Program-made: the position numbers and the translations under genes | Shown here: positions 1 through 6,113 of the stretch, piece after piece | Position numbering within the stretch: the first letter of the stretch is position 1 | How the letters are laid out: the number at the start of each line of letters is the position of its first letter | The notes under the pieces: generated by a model | Databases searched by the model: none | Told to the model about the DNA's origin: nothing | Seen by the model: only the letters and a program-made list of their open reading frames with translations | Assembly (NCBI GenBank): GCA_903842855.1 | Contig: CAIMNT010000022.1 | Span: 1 to 14,251, forward strand | DNA: 14,251 bases | Reading direction: 5' to 3' | Source: an uncultured Actinomycetes bacterium | Lineage (GTDB): Bacteria > Actinomycetota > Actinomycetes > Nanopelagicales > Nanopelagicaceae

Positions 1-87
1 CTTTGCATGACCTGCGGAGTGAAGATGCGTATGGCTGGATCCTGCTTCGTCTGCGAAGGTTGCGGCAATACTTCTGGATGTTCATGA
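1..87 (+). CDS. nrdJ: Vitamin B12-dependent (class II) ribonucleotide reductase, C-terminal fragment
   Basis: The window opens inside a gene read in frame 1, and only the last 28 codons are visible before TGA at 85-87. The peptide carries paired cysteines (CMTCG near the start, then CFVCEGCG) and ends NTSGCS. This is the cysteine-rich tail typical of large adenosylcobalamin-dependent ribonucleotide reductases, which make deoxyribonucleotides in the cytoplasm. In that family the C-terminal cysteines are thought to shuttle reducing equivalents to the active site or bind zinc. The active-site domain lies outside the window, so the call rests on this tail alone. A strong terminator follows 25 bp downstream, so nrdJ ends its transcription unit here. 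Confidence 0.85.
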   Translation, partial: LCMTCGVKMRMAGSCFVCEGCGNTSGCS

Positions 88-112
88 TCCGTCGCTGAGT
101 AAGAAGTAAGAA

Positions 113-146
113 AATAACCCTAGCCATCAGGCTGGGGTTATTTTTT
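113..146. terminator. Bidirectional intrinsic terminator after nrdJ
   Basis: A 13-bp stem pairs AATAACCCTAGCC (113-125) with GGCTGGGGTTATT (130-142), with one T-G wobble and an ATCA loop, and is followed by a T-run to 146. On the minus strand the same stem is followed by TTATTTTC, so it can also end transcription arriving from the minus-strand ORF at 215-322. Confidence 0.9.
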
Positions 147-169
147 GTGGTATTTTTTTCCAAGTGAAC

Positions 170-185
170 CGGGGTGCTAACCCCG
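170..185. repeat. Short GC-rich inverted repeat
   Basis: CGGGG (170-174) and CCCCG (181-185) flank a 6-nt loop. It lies between the terminator at 113-146 and the 3' end of the minus-strand small ORF. No T-run follows on either strand, so it is not a terminator by itself. Its role is unknown. Confidence 0.35.
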
Positions 186-214
186 ACTCACCTGCTTACT
201 GGTTATGTAATGTG

Positions 215-322
215 TTACGAATGGGGCTCGCCGTTGCTGCGGCGGGCCTTTCGTATTTGTGCCCATTGGGTCAACAAACTGAAAAATGCGATCACGTTCG
301 CAATCCATCCGATAATCAACAT
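215..322 (-). CDS. Candidate 35-residue single-pass membrane peptide, PQ-loop-like
   Basis: This short minus-strand ORF starts at ATG (320-322) and stops at TAA (215-217). It has the best Shine-Dalgarno of the left region: GGAGG (complement of 330-334) with 7 nt to the ATG. The peptide begins with a hydrophobic stretch (about residues 2-17, LIIGWIANVIAFFSLL), continues TQWAQIRKARRSNG and ends polar. This resembles the first helix and loop of a PQ-loop/SemiSWEET repeat (pattern G-x-I-A-x-x-x-x-x-x-S-x-x-P-Q), but Thr replaces the Pro. No second half of such a protein appears in the other frames beyond the stop. The downstream terminator works in this direction. It could be a genuine micro-protein, a decayed SemiSWEET relative or chance. 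I do not know its function. Confidence 0.5.
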   Translation of the reverse strand: MLIIGWIANVIAFFSLLTQWAQIRKARRSNGEPHS

Positions 323-347
323 CCACAGACCTCCTCTCTTCTCTCCA

Positions 348-366
348 CACTGGTCGTGCACCAGTG
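348..366. repeat. Inverted repeat CACTGGT-N5-ACCAGTG, possible operator or 5'UTR hairpin
   Basis: Perfect 7-bp arms (348-354 and 360-366) flank a 5-nt spacer. It lies 26 bp upstream of the minus-strand small ORF start and about 130 bp upstream of dinG. It could be a dimeric regulator operator between two divergent genes, or form a hairpin in the small ORF's mRNA. No regulator family is identified. Confidence 0.4.
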
Positions 367-459
367 ACGGGGAAGAATTGAAAAAAAGAGGGTGTAAGAG
401 CTCAAAGTTAGGTTCAATCCGTTTGAGTTGGGCGTATTAGCCAGCAAAAGTGTGGATAT

Positions 460-480
460 CGGGGAGGTGTGAGGGCCCCG
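460..480. repeat. Inverted repeat CGGGG/CCCCG just upstream of the dinG -10
   Basis: CGGGG (460-464) and CCCCG (476-480) are separated by 11 nt and end 3 bp before the proposed dinG -10 hexamer. The -35 position at 17-nt spacing falls inside it and has no TTGACA-like match. An operator role is possible but unproven. Confidence 0.3.
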
Positions 481-483
481 CTA

Positions 484-495
484 TAGGCTTGTCAG
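484..495 (+). promoter_or_regulatory. Proposed -10 for a leaderless dinG mRNA
   Basis: TAGGCT (484-489) fits the actinobacterial TANNNT -10. Six bases (TGTCAG) separate it from the dinG ATG, which places the transcription start on or next to the start codon. No Shine-Dalgarno lies at a usable distance; the GGGGAGG run at 461-467 is about 29 nt away. Confidence 0.6.
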
Positions 496-2520
496 ATGTC
501 CAGCGCTAAGAACCAACAGATGAAGTTGGTGGGCGAGGCTCTTTCTGCGGCAATTGAGGCGATTGGCGGCCAACCACGCGAAGGCCAGATCCAGATGGCG
601 GAGGCGGTAGCCAATGCGCTCACCGATAGGCATCACTTATTAGTACAGGCGGGAACCGGAACCGGAAAATCACTGGCCTACCTTGTCCCGGCCTTGGTTC
701 ACGGCAAAAAAGTTTTAGTAGCAACGGCCACCTTGGCACTGCAGAGACAGTTAGTAGAGCGCGATCTACCGAAAATTCAGCCTGCACTCGAAAAAGTATT
801 GCAGCGCGATCTCACCTTTGCCGTTTACAAGGGCGTGGGAAATTACCTCTGCTTACAGAAGATGAATGGCGCTGAGCAAGATCCAGATGGCGAAGTATTG
901 CTGGAGATCGGTATCCTCGAAAAAGACCAGAAACGCCTAAGGGCTTGGGCCACAACTCCGGGAATAACAGGGGATCGCGACGATGCCCCTGACGTCGATC
1001 GCAGAGTTTGGGCCGCAAACTCGGTCTCAGGTCGAGAGTGCATTGGCAAAGATGATTGCGCCTTCGGCTCACAGTGTTTCGCTATCGCAGCTAAAGCCAA
1101 GGCGCAGACCGCAGATGTGGTCGTAACCAATCACACCTTGCTTGCCATTGAAATCGTGGACAACCATCCCATCCTGCCTGATCGCGATGCGGTGATTTTG
1201 GATGAGGCTCACGAATTTATGGATCGCACGACACAGGCGGTCACGGAGGAGTTAACCGCGGCTCGAGTCGAGCGCGCCGCCAAGATGGCGGCTAAACATA
1301 TTCCAAGCAAAGCAACGATCGCCTTCAATAAAGCGGCAGATGAATTTGCTGAAGCGCTGGCTGACTTTGCAGCAGATGTGCGTAACGATCCCAGCAAATC
1401 AGGACGTTTGCCCGAACTCCCGAAGCAACTTGAATCTCCGATTCGTAAGGTGAAAGAGGCATCAGCGGCGGTCGTGGCGCTGATTAACGCGGACTCTGAT
1501 GTGATCGAATCCGATCTCATGGCGCAGCGCGCTCGCGTGAAAGGTGCTACGGCCGAGATTCAGACCATCGCCACCAAGATGTTACGTCCCAGTGCCGATC
1601 AAGTGATGTGGTTTGAACCAACCTTCTCTTCTCTGTATTTAGCACCGCTCGAAGTATCCGATGTATTGCGCCGCAATTTGTTGACTCAATCTCCCGTGAT
1701 TGCGACCTCTGCGACTTTGACGATTGGTAAATCTTTCGACGCTATTGCAAAATCAATTGGCTTTGTTGTCGGTCAAGATATCGACGAAGAGAGCGATGAG
1801 AGTAAAGGCGCTATAGATCCCGCCAATGTGCAGATGCTCGACGTCGGTTCCCCCTTTGATTTTGCCTCGCAGGGAATGTTGTATCTGCCGCGACATCTGG
1901 CAGAGCCAGGGCGCGATGGACCCGCTAAGGATGCTCTTACGGAACTAGGGGAGTTAATTGAAGCGGCCGGAGGTCGTACTTTGGCGCTCTTTAGTTCATG
2001 GCGCGGTGTTGAGATGGCCGATGAACATTTACGACGCGTGCTTGCTGAACTTAAAATGCCGATTATTACCCAAAGACGGGGTGATTCAGTTGGGCCACTT
2101 GTCGAAAAATTCGCTAAGGACCCGCGTTCAATTTTGCTCGGCACAATCTCGCTCTGGCAAGGCATCGATGTGCCTGGCCCTTCGTGTACTTTGGTTGCAA
2201 TCGATCGCATTCCCTTCCCACGCCCTGATGAACCAGTGATGAGCGCGCGTTCAGCTCAGGCAGATAAATCAGGAGGATCTGGATTTATGCAGGTCTCATT
2301 GCCTCGCGCCGCGCTCTTGCTATCGCAAGGTACTGGGCGATTGATTAGAACGATTGACGATCGGGGAGTTGTTGCAATTTTGGATTCACGAATCGTGACA
2401 AAGCGCTACGGCTCAATTTTGCTTAACTCCATGCCACCGTTCTACCGCACCAGCGATGGAGTCGTGGTTAAAGAGTCCCTCAAGCGTTTAGATAAGCAGT
2501 TCTCCGAGCAAGGCCTTTAA
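496..2520 (+). CDS. dinG: DinG/XPD-type superfamily 2 ATP-dependent DNA helicase
   Basis: This 674-residue protein has the ordered motifs of an XPD/DinG helicase. Walker A AGTGTGKS is at about 52-59. Four cysteines that can hold a 4Fe-4S cluster are at 119, 182, 188 and 194. The Walker B box DEAH is at 236-239 and motif VI QGTGRLIRT at 611-619. The family unwinds 5'-tailed, D-loop, R-loop or G-quadruplex DNA during repair and replication restart in the cytoplasm. The start is firm: an in-frame TAG at 484-486 leaves ATG 496 as the first candidate, and a -10 sits 6 bp before it. The gene looks intact. I see no actinobacterial LexA-type box upstream, so SOS control is not supported. Its 3' end overlaps the convergent NUDIX gene by 33 bp. 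Confidence 0.93.
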   Translation: MSSAKNQQMKLVGEALSAAIEAIGGQPREGQIQMAEAVANALTDRHHLLVQAGTGTGKSLAYLVPALVHGKKVLVATATLALQRQLVERDLPKIQPALEKVLQRDLTFAVYKGVGNYLCLQKMNGAEQDPDGEVLLEIGILEKDQKRLRAWATTPGITGDRDDAPDVDRRVWAANSVSGRECIGKDDCAFGSQCFAIAAKAKAQTADVVVTNHTLLAIEIVDNHPILPDRDAVILDEAHEFMDRTTQAVTEELTAARVERAAKMAAKHIPSKATIAFNKAADEFAEALADFAADVRNDPSKSGRLPELPKQLESPIRKVKEASAAVVALINADSDVIESDLMAQRARVKGATAEIQTIATKMLRPSADQVMWFEPTFSSLYLAPLEVSDVLRRNLLTQSPVIATSATLTIGKSFDAIAKSIGFVVGQDIDEESDESKGAIDPANVQMLDVGSPFDFASQGMLYLPRHLAEPGRDGPAKDALTELGELIEAAGGRTLALFSSWRGVEMADEHLRRVLAELKMPIITQRRGDSVGPLVEKFAKDPRSILLGTISLWQGIDVPGPSCTLVAIDRIPFPRPDEPVMSARSAQADKSGGSGFMQVSLPRAALLLSQGTGRLIRTIDDRGVVAILDSRIVTKRYGSILLNSMPPFYRTSDGVVVKESLKRLDKQFSEQGL

Positions 2521-2949
2521 ATCCGGCCAGTGCTTCGCAAATGATGGATGAAGGTGCATCGCTGATACATCGTCAAAGGCGACCCAACGGATCTCCTGCG
2601 ACTCATCGTTCATCTCATGGGCGACTAAGTCTGGGCTTACTAAAGCGATGATGGTGTCATAACGCCAAGGACCATGGTTGTCGGTGAAGGTGTAAATAGG
2701 TTCAATTAAATCTGTATCGATTCCTAACTCTTCGCGGGCCTCTCGCTTGGCGCCTTCCAAGATGGACTCGTGGCTGTCCTTTGCGCCACCAGGAATTCCC
2801 CAAGTGTCACCGTTGTGGACCCAGGGAGCGCGGTGCTGTAACAATATGGTGCCATCGCGGACGAGCAGGAGCCCGGCGGCGCCATGTAGCCCCCAGTGCT
2901 TATTGCCGCAGCTGCATTGAATCCAGCCATCGCCATCCCGAGATGCCAT
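2488..2949 (-). CDS. NUDIX hydrolase
   Basis: The 153-residue protein contains a perfect NUDIX box (G-x5-E-x7-REUxEExGU) at about 55-77, with G55, E61, R69-E70 and E73-E74. NUDIX enzymes hydrolyse nucleoside diphosphates linked to another moiety, using Mg2+ held by the box glutamates. The N-terminus (DGWIQCSCGNKHWG, then GAAGLLLVRDG) resembles actinobacterial members annotated broadly as housecleaning or ADP-ribose-type pyrophosphatases, but the substrate cannot be read from sequence. I prefer ATG 2947-2949 because the protein then begins just before the conserved DGW segment and a CACTCT hexamer lies 6 nt upstream. A start at 2988 would add 13 residues with two more cysteines. It is convergent with dinG, and its last codons are antisense to dinG's. 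Confidence 0.88.
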   Translation of the reverse strand: MASRDGDGWIQCSCGNKHWGLHGAAGLLLVRDGTILLQHRAPWVHNGDTWGIPGGAKDSHESILEGAKREAREELGIDTDLIEPIYTFTDNHGPWRYDTIIALVSPDLVAHEMNDESQEIRWVAFDDVSAMHLHPSFAKHWPDLKALLGELLI

Positions 2950-3033
2950 GTTCCAAGAGTGGCATGACTTTCCACAACTTTCTCGCATACACAGGTAAGG
3001 AGAGTGTGAAGTAGCCCTAAGCCTGTCGATCTT

Positions 3034-3045
3034 TAGCCTTCAAAG
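3034..3045 (+). promoter_or_regulatory. Proposed -10 for the leaderless PKD-protein mRNA
   Basis: TAGCCT (3034-3039), then TCAAAG, then ATG 3046. This is the same TANNNT-N6-ATG layout as dinG and recO, with no Shine-Dalgarno nearby. Confidence 0.6.
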
Positions 3046-3768
3046 ATGATATTTATGGCGGGTTTATTGATGGCGGCTAACTGCGCGGCAGGTCCGTGTG
3101 TCCAGGTCTATACAGACCCGACCACACATCAATTAATTATTACGGCAAATCAGAATCGTCCAGGTAAGACGCTGGCCCCTCACCCCAGACCCGCACCCAC
3201 GCGCCCTTACATACCGCGACCAAGACCTTCGGTGAAGCCAAAGCCGCAAACCTGGATTCCTTACAAAGTTACGCCGATTGTTCATAGAACATACAAACCA
3301 CCTGTCAAAAAGAAGCCGAGCGTCGCGCACAAAGTTGTTACGGCGGCCTTATCGCTCTCAGATCAAATTACTCGACTTTTGCCGGGGAGCAAGATCTTGT
3401 ATCAACCGAACAACGATGCACTCACTGATGTTCCGGTCTATTTCTGGAGCGATACGAATTCTGTGTTCAGCGTAATTACTTCGATATTAGGCGTCGGAGT
3501 GAATGTATTGATGAATCCATCGTTTGTCTGGAACTTTGGTGATGGCACAACCTTCTCTACCTCCAGCGCGGGTGGACCATACCCGGATTCAACGATCACC
3601 CATACTTACAAGAGCCCAGGTATCTACACAGTTAATTTATCAATCTCGTGGGCGGGTTCCTGGGCGGCTCAAGGCGCCGCCATGGTCCCGATACTGGGCG
3701 GAGTAATTGTGCAGAGCGCAACGGCAACAATCCAAGTATCACCAGGACCGACGAATTTCACACGGTGA
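3046..3768 (+). CDS. Probable exported proline-rich protein with a PKD domain
   Basis: This 240-residue protein has three parts. A short hydrophobic N-terminus (about 1-15, FMAGLLMAANCAAG) could be a signal peptide, although it lacks the usual Lys/Arg before the core. A Pro/Lys/Arg-rich linker follows (about 38-95). A C-terminal PKD-like beta-sandwich (about 155-225) carries the signature WNFGDG at 162-167 and HTYKSPGIYTV from 186. PKD domains mediate protein or carbohydrate contacts at cell surfaces, so an extracellular or wall-associated role is likely; no catalytic motif is visible. An in-frame TAG at 3034-3036 makes ATG 3046 the first possible start. The gene heads a compact cluster with the 20-codon ORF and the DUF4192 gene. 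Confidence 0.75.
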   Translation: MIFMAGLLMAANCAAGPCVQVYTDPTTHQLIITANQNRPGKTLAPHPRPAPTRPYIPRPRPSVKPKPQTWIPYKVTPIVHRTYKPPVKKKPSVAHKVVTAALSLSDQITRLLPGSKILYQPNNDALTDVPVYFWSDTNSVFSVITSILGVGVNVLMNPSFVWNFGDGTTFSTSSAGGPYPDSTITHTYKSPGIYTVNLSISWAGSWAAQGAAMVPILGGVIVQSATATIQVSPGPTNFTR

Positions 3769-3772
3769 AGTT

Positions 3773-3835
3773 ATGCACATATCTATCTGGGCGCTGATCA
3801 TCGTGACACTGCTGCGCACCATCTTTAAGCCATGA
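3773..3835 (+). CDS. Candidate 20-residue hydrophobic peptide coupled to the DUF4192 gene
   Basis: A tiny ORF starts at ATG 3773, 4 nt after the PKD gene's stop. Its TGA (3833-3835) overlaps the DUF4192 ATG (3832-3834) in an ATGA junction. The peptide has a central run of aliphatic residues (IWALIIVTLL) followed by a basic end (R, then FKP), compatible with one very short membrane helix or simply with translational coupling. There is only a weak purine stretch (GGTGAAG) upstream. It is too short for any homology claim, and chance is a serious alternative. The tight packing on both sides is the argument for it. Confidence 0.35.
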   Translation: MHISIWALIIVTLLRTIFKP

Positions 3836-4887
3836 CTACACACACTGCTACTGAATTGAATTCACCGCATGATCTATTGGCCGCCGTTCCATTCATGGTT
3901 GGCTATCACCCACAAGACTCCCTAGTTGCCATGGCTCTGCGAGAGGATAAAGTCGTTATGGCGATGCGCGTTGATTATCCAGATAGCGCCGGTATTGAGG
4001 CGATTAGCAAAACCATCGCACTTCACTTAGTTCGCGAAAAGGCGAGCGAGGCGATCATTGTGGGTTATTTACCGCAGAAAGAAATTGCTAGTGATCCGCT
4101 GCTTGTGGTTCGCGAATGTATTGCAGGTCACTCGATCATTGTTAAAGAGTGCATAGAGGTTCGTAGTGATCGTTTTCGATCCAGTCTCTGTGCTGATCTC
4201 ACCTGCTGTCCGCCTGAAGGAACTGTGATTCCACAACTCTCTGATAGCCGTGTAACAGCTGAACAGGTTGCAGCTGGTAACCCGTTGCCATTTCTAGATC
4301 TTGATGAGATGAAGCGTTCGATCGCGGCCAATTCCACCGATAAAGAGTTAATCAAGGCGATTAAAGCGGTAGCAGAGATCGACTATGAATCTGATGAGGT
4401 TAACGCGCAACAACGCACCGGCGCCAATGCAATAAACCAGATGGCGTTGGAATTTCTACGCGATGGGGTAGTTGTTGATAAAGCCTTGATTGCTTTGGTC
4501 CTAGTGCGGTTACTTGATCTACAGGTTCGGGACTATGCAATGGGTATTTCCGGAATGGGCATTTCCGGAATGGGTATTTCACAAGAAAAATCCAATGATC
4601 AATTATGGGATATGTGGCGTTGGTTACTTCGCGTTGCACCTCGTGGCTATGTTGCACCTGTTGCAGTGATCTTCGCTACAGCTTCATATGAGAGGGGAGA
4701 TGGAGCGCTCGCCCAACGTGCATTAGATAGGGCTTTTGAAGATAGCCCTAAATATCAGATGGCTAAGTTGTTGCGCCGCACCTTTGCGGCTGGTTGGCCA
4801 CCATCTGCCTTCACTCAGATGAGAGCAGACCTTCATCCTAAGATCTGTGCGGCAATCTACGGGGAGTCACCAGCCCAATCGGAGTAG
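3832..4887 (+). CDS. DUF4192 domain-containing protein
   Basis: The 351-residue protein begins with the DUF4192 hallmark, here SPHDLLAAVPFMVGYHPQDSLV (about residues 11-32, split as SPHDLLAAVP and FMVGYHPQDSLV). The rest also fits this family, which is widespread in actinobacteria, including a C-terminal stretch about workload and age (YERGDGALAQRALDRAFEDS). The function of the family is unknown to me; the protein looks cytoplasmic, with no signal peptide or transmembrane segment. Residues 237-250 are an in-frame pentapeptide repeat (MGISG, nearly three copies) from a 15-nt tandem duplication. The start overlaps the stop of the preceding 20-codon ORF. A weaker hexamer, CATCTT, also lies 6 nt before the ATG, so it could have its own start site. 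The stop TAG is part of the next gene's proposed -10. Confidence 0.85.
   Translation: MTTHTATELNSPHDLLAAVPFMVGYHPQDSLVAMALREDKVVMAMRVDYPDSAGIEAISKTIALHLVREKASEAIIVGYLPQKEIASDPLLVVRECIAGHSIIVKECIEVRSDRFRSSLCADLTCCPPEGTVIPQLSDSRVTAEQVAAGNPLPFLDLDEMKRSIAANSTDKELIKAIKAVAEIDYESDEVNAQQRTGANAINQMALEFLRDGVVVDKALIALVLVRLLDLQVRDYAMGISGMGISGMGISQEKSNDQLWDMWRWLLRVAPRGYVAPVAVIFATASYERGDGALAQRALDRAFEDSPKYQMAKLLRRTFAAGWPPSAFTQMRADLHPKICAAIYGESPAQSE
4540..4580 (+). repeat. 15-nt tandem repeat, 2.7 copies, within the DUF4192 gene
   Basis: Copies of ATGGGTATTTCCGGA start at 4540, 4555 (one change, T to C) and 4570 (truncated after ATGGGTATTTC). The unit is a multiple of three and encodes MGISG, so changes in copy number would keep the frame. 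Confidence 0.9.
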
Positions 4888-4897
4888 CATCCATCTC
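4885..4897 (+). promoter_or_regulatory. Proposed -10 for a leaderless ald mRNA
   Basis: TAGCAT (4885-4890) is followed by 7 nt and then ATG 4898. It overlaps the DUF4192 stop codon. No Shine-Dalgarno sits in the 7-nt gap. Confidence 0.5.
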
Positions 4898-5977
4898 ATG
4901 ATTATTGGTGTGCCCAAAGAGATCAAAAATAACGAATCCCGAGTTGCACTAACCCCCTCTGGAGCACACGCTCTGAGCGTTCATCACACCGTTCTTATTG
5001 AGAGCGGCGCCGGGGTTGGATCTGCCATCAGCGATGCAGATTATGTGGCGGCCGGAGCACAAATCGTTGCTACTGCTGATGAGGTGTGGGAGCGCGCCGA
5101 GATGATCATGAAGGTTAAAGAGCCGATCGCTGTCGAGTATCCAAAGATGCGCCAGGGTCAGATTCTCTTTACCTATTTACATTTGGCGGCAGATAAAGAT
5201 TTGACTCTTTCGTTGATGAAGCAAGGTGTAACCGCCATTGCATATGAAACTGTAGAACTCAATCGCACCTTGCCACTTCTTGCCCCGATGTCAGAAGTTG
5301 CCGGACGCATGTCTATACAAGTTGGTGCAACAGCGTTGCAACGACCCGAAGGTGGACGAGGAGTCCTGCTTCCGGGAGTTCCCGGAGTTCGTCCTGGCAA
5401 AGTTGTGATTCTAGGCGGGGGAGTAGTTGGAGTTGCTGCAGCCACCATCGCACATGGCATGCACGCCGATGTCACTATCCTTGATCTCAATTTGTCGCGC
5501 TTAGCTGAGATAGATCAGGTCTTTGCAGGACAGGTAAAGACGCTAGCCTCATCGAAGTACGAAATTGAACAACAGTGTATGGCGGCTGATTTAGTTATCG
5601 GAGCGGTTCTTGTTCCAGGAGCAAAAGCGCCAAAACTCGTCACACAAGATTTAGTTGCCAAGATGAAGCCAGGTTCGGTTTTGGTCGATGTTGCTATCGA
5701 TCAAGGCGGATGTTTTGAAGGATCACGTGCAACCACCCACGCTGAGCCAACTTTTAAAGTTCATGGATCTTTGTATTACTGCGTCGCTAATATGCCAGGT
5801 GCTGTCCCTGCGACCTCCACCTACGCGCTGGCTAATGCCACCATTAAATATGCGCTCGCTATAGCAGATTTGGGTTGGGAGCCTGCGGTATCTAGCGACC
5901 CTGCGCTCGGATCAGGGCTAAACGTCCATGCGGGTCAGATTCGATATGCGGCTGTTGCTGCGGCTCACGGGCTCTAG
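4898..5977 (+). CDS. ald: L-alanine dehydrogenase
   Basis: Ald catalyses reversible NAD-dependent oxidative deamination of L-alanine to pyruvate and ammonium in the cytoplasm. The 359-residue protein matches the family throughout: GVPKEIKNNESRVALTP at the N-terminus, the substrate-side residues R15, K74 (in VKEP) and H95 (in YLHLA), the NAD-binding GGGVVG at 173-178, and D268 in the AIDQGGCFEG segment. VIGAVLVPGAKAPKL and YCVANMPGAVP are also typical. The first residues are the expected family start; a longer reading from 4847 would run into the DUF4192 gene and add unrelated sequence. The C-terminus is about 10 residues shorter than the mycobacterial protein as I recall it. It likely has its own promoter. 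The leuA leader promoter begins within its 3' end. Confidence 0.95.
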   Translation: MIIGVPKEIKNNESRVALTPSGAHALSVHHTVLIESGAGVGSAISDADYVAAGAQIVATADEVWERAEMIMKVKEPIAVEYPKMRQGQILFTYLHLAADKDLTLSLMKQGVTAIAYETVELNRTLPLLAPMSEVAGRMSIQVGATALQRPEGGRGVLLPGVPGVRPGKVVILGGGVVGVAAATIAHGMHADVTILDLNLSRLAEIDQVFAGQVKTLASSKYEIEQQCMAADLVIGAVLVPGAKAPKLVTQDLVAKMKPGSVLVDVAIDQGGCFEGSRATTHAEPTFKVHGSLYYCVANMPGAVPATSTYALANATIKYALAIADLGWEPAVSSDPALGSGLNVHAGQIRYAAVAAAHGL

Positions 5978-5989
5978 TAACCTAGACAC
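5955..5989 (+). promoter_or_regulatory. Proposed promoter of the leuA leader and leuA
   Basis: TTGCTG (5955-5960) and TAACCT (5978-5983) are separated by exactly 17 nt. Six bases after the -10 comes ATG 5990 of the leader peptide, so the transcript should begin at or beside the leader start codon. The -35 overlaps the end of ald. Confidence 0.6.
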
Positions 5990-6037
5990 ATGATCTTGCG
6001 CAGCCTCCTCCTTCGCTGCCGCAGCGGGGCCAACTAA
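5990..6037 (+). CDS. leuA leader peptide with a run of three leucine codons
   Basis: A 15-codon ORF reads M-I-L-R-S-L-L-L-R-C-R-S-G-A-N, then TAA at 6035-6037. Leucine codons are at positions 3, 6, 7 and 8, the last three consecutive (CTC CTC CTT, 6005-6013). A Leu run in a short ORF directly upstream of leuA is the classic sign of ribosome-mediated leucine sensing; such leaders are known in front of actinobacterial branched-chain amino-acid genes. The ATG sits 6 nt after a -10, so translation would be leaderless. The stop codon is part of a segment that can form a pseudoknot (6035-6083), and the CTCCTT codons can pair with the leuA Shine-Dalgarno. No gene symbol is assigned because I infer it from context only. 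Confidence 0.75.
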   Translation: MILRSLLLRCRSGAN

Positions 6038-6106
6038 CCGGTCACCTCGCTCGCGGGGGTTCTGTCTTGCCGGTTAACGACAGCCCACCCAGCGAATTTA
6101 AAGGAG
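6035..6106 (+). promoter_or_regulatory. leuA attenuator: potential pseudoknot plus leader/Shine-Dalgarno pairing
   Basis: TAACCGG (6035-6041, starting with the leader stop codon) is fully complementary to CCGGTTA (6070-6076). That second strand lies in the 12-nt loop of a hairpin CTGTC (6062-6066)/GACAG (6079-6083), so the two stems form a pseudoknot. Separately, CTCCTT (6008-6013, leader Leu codons 7-8) is complementary to AAGGAG (6101-6106) of the leuA ribosome binding site. No T-run follows, so control would act on translation rather than by intrinsic termination. I recall a described actinobacterial leuA element with a leader peptide and a pseudoknot, and this appears to be an instance. 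The switching logic is inference. Confidence 0.6.
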
Positions 6107-6113
6107 CAAGTAC

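Noticed and set aside
401..427. Inverted repeat CTCAAA-N15-TTTGAG upstream of dinG
   Set aside because: Six-bp arms with a long spacer are easily found by chance and match no operator I know.
164..440. Two plus-strand ORFs of 67 and 88 codons between nrdJ and dinG
   Set aside because: They have no Shine-Dalgarno or suitable -10, overlap each other in different frames, and have irregular composition. The minus-strand ORF at 215-322 has a much better start signal.
2950..2988. A zinc-binding N-terminal extension on the NUDIX protein (two extra cysteines and a His)
   Set aside because: It depends on the less favoured start at 2988, which has no -10 or Shine-Dalgarno at a good distance. The family pattern begins just before the DGW segment.
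4847..4897. A longer N-terminus for alanine dehydrogenase
   Set aside because: It overlaps the DUF4192 coding end, adds residues foreign to the family, and lies upstream of the proposed -10 at 4885.
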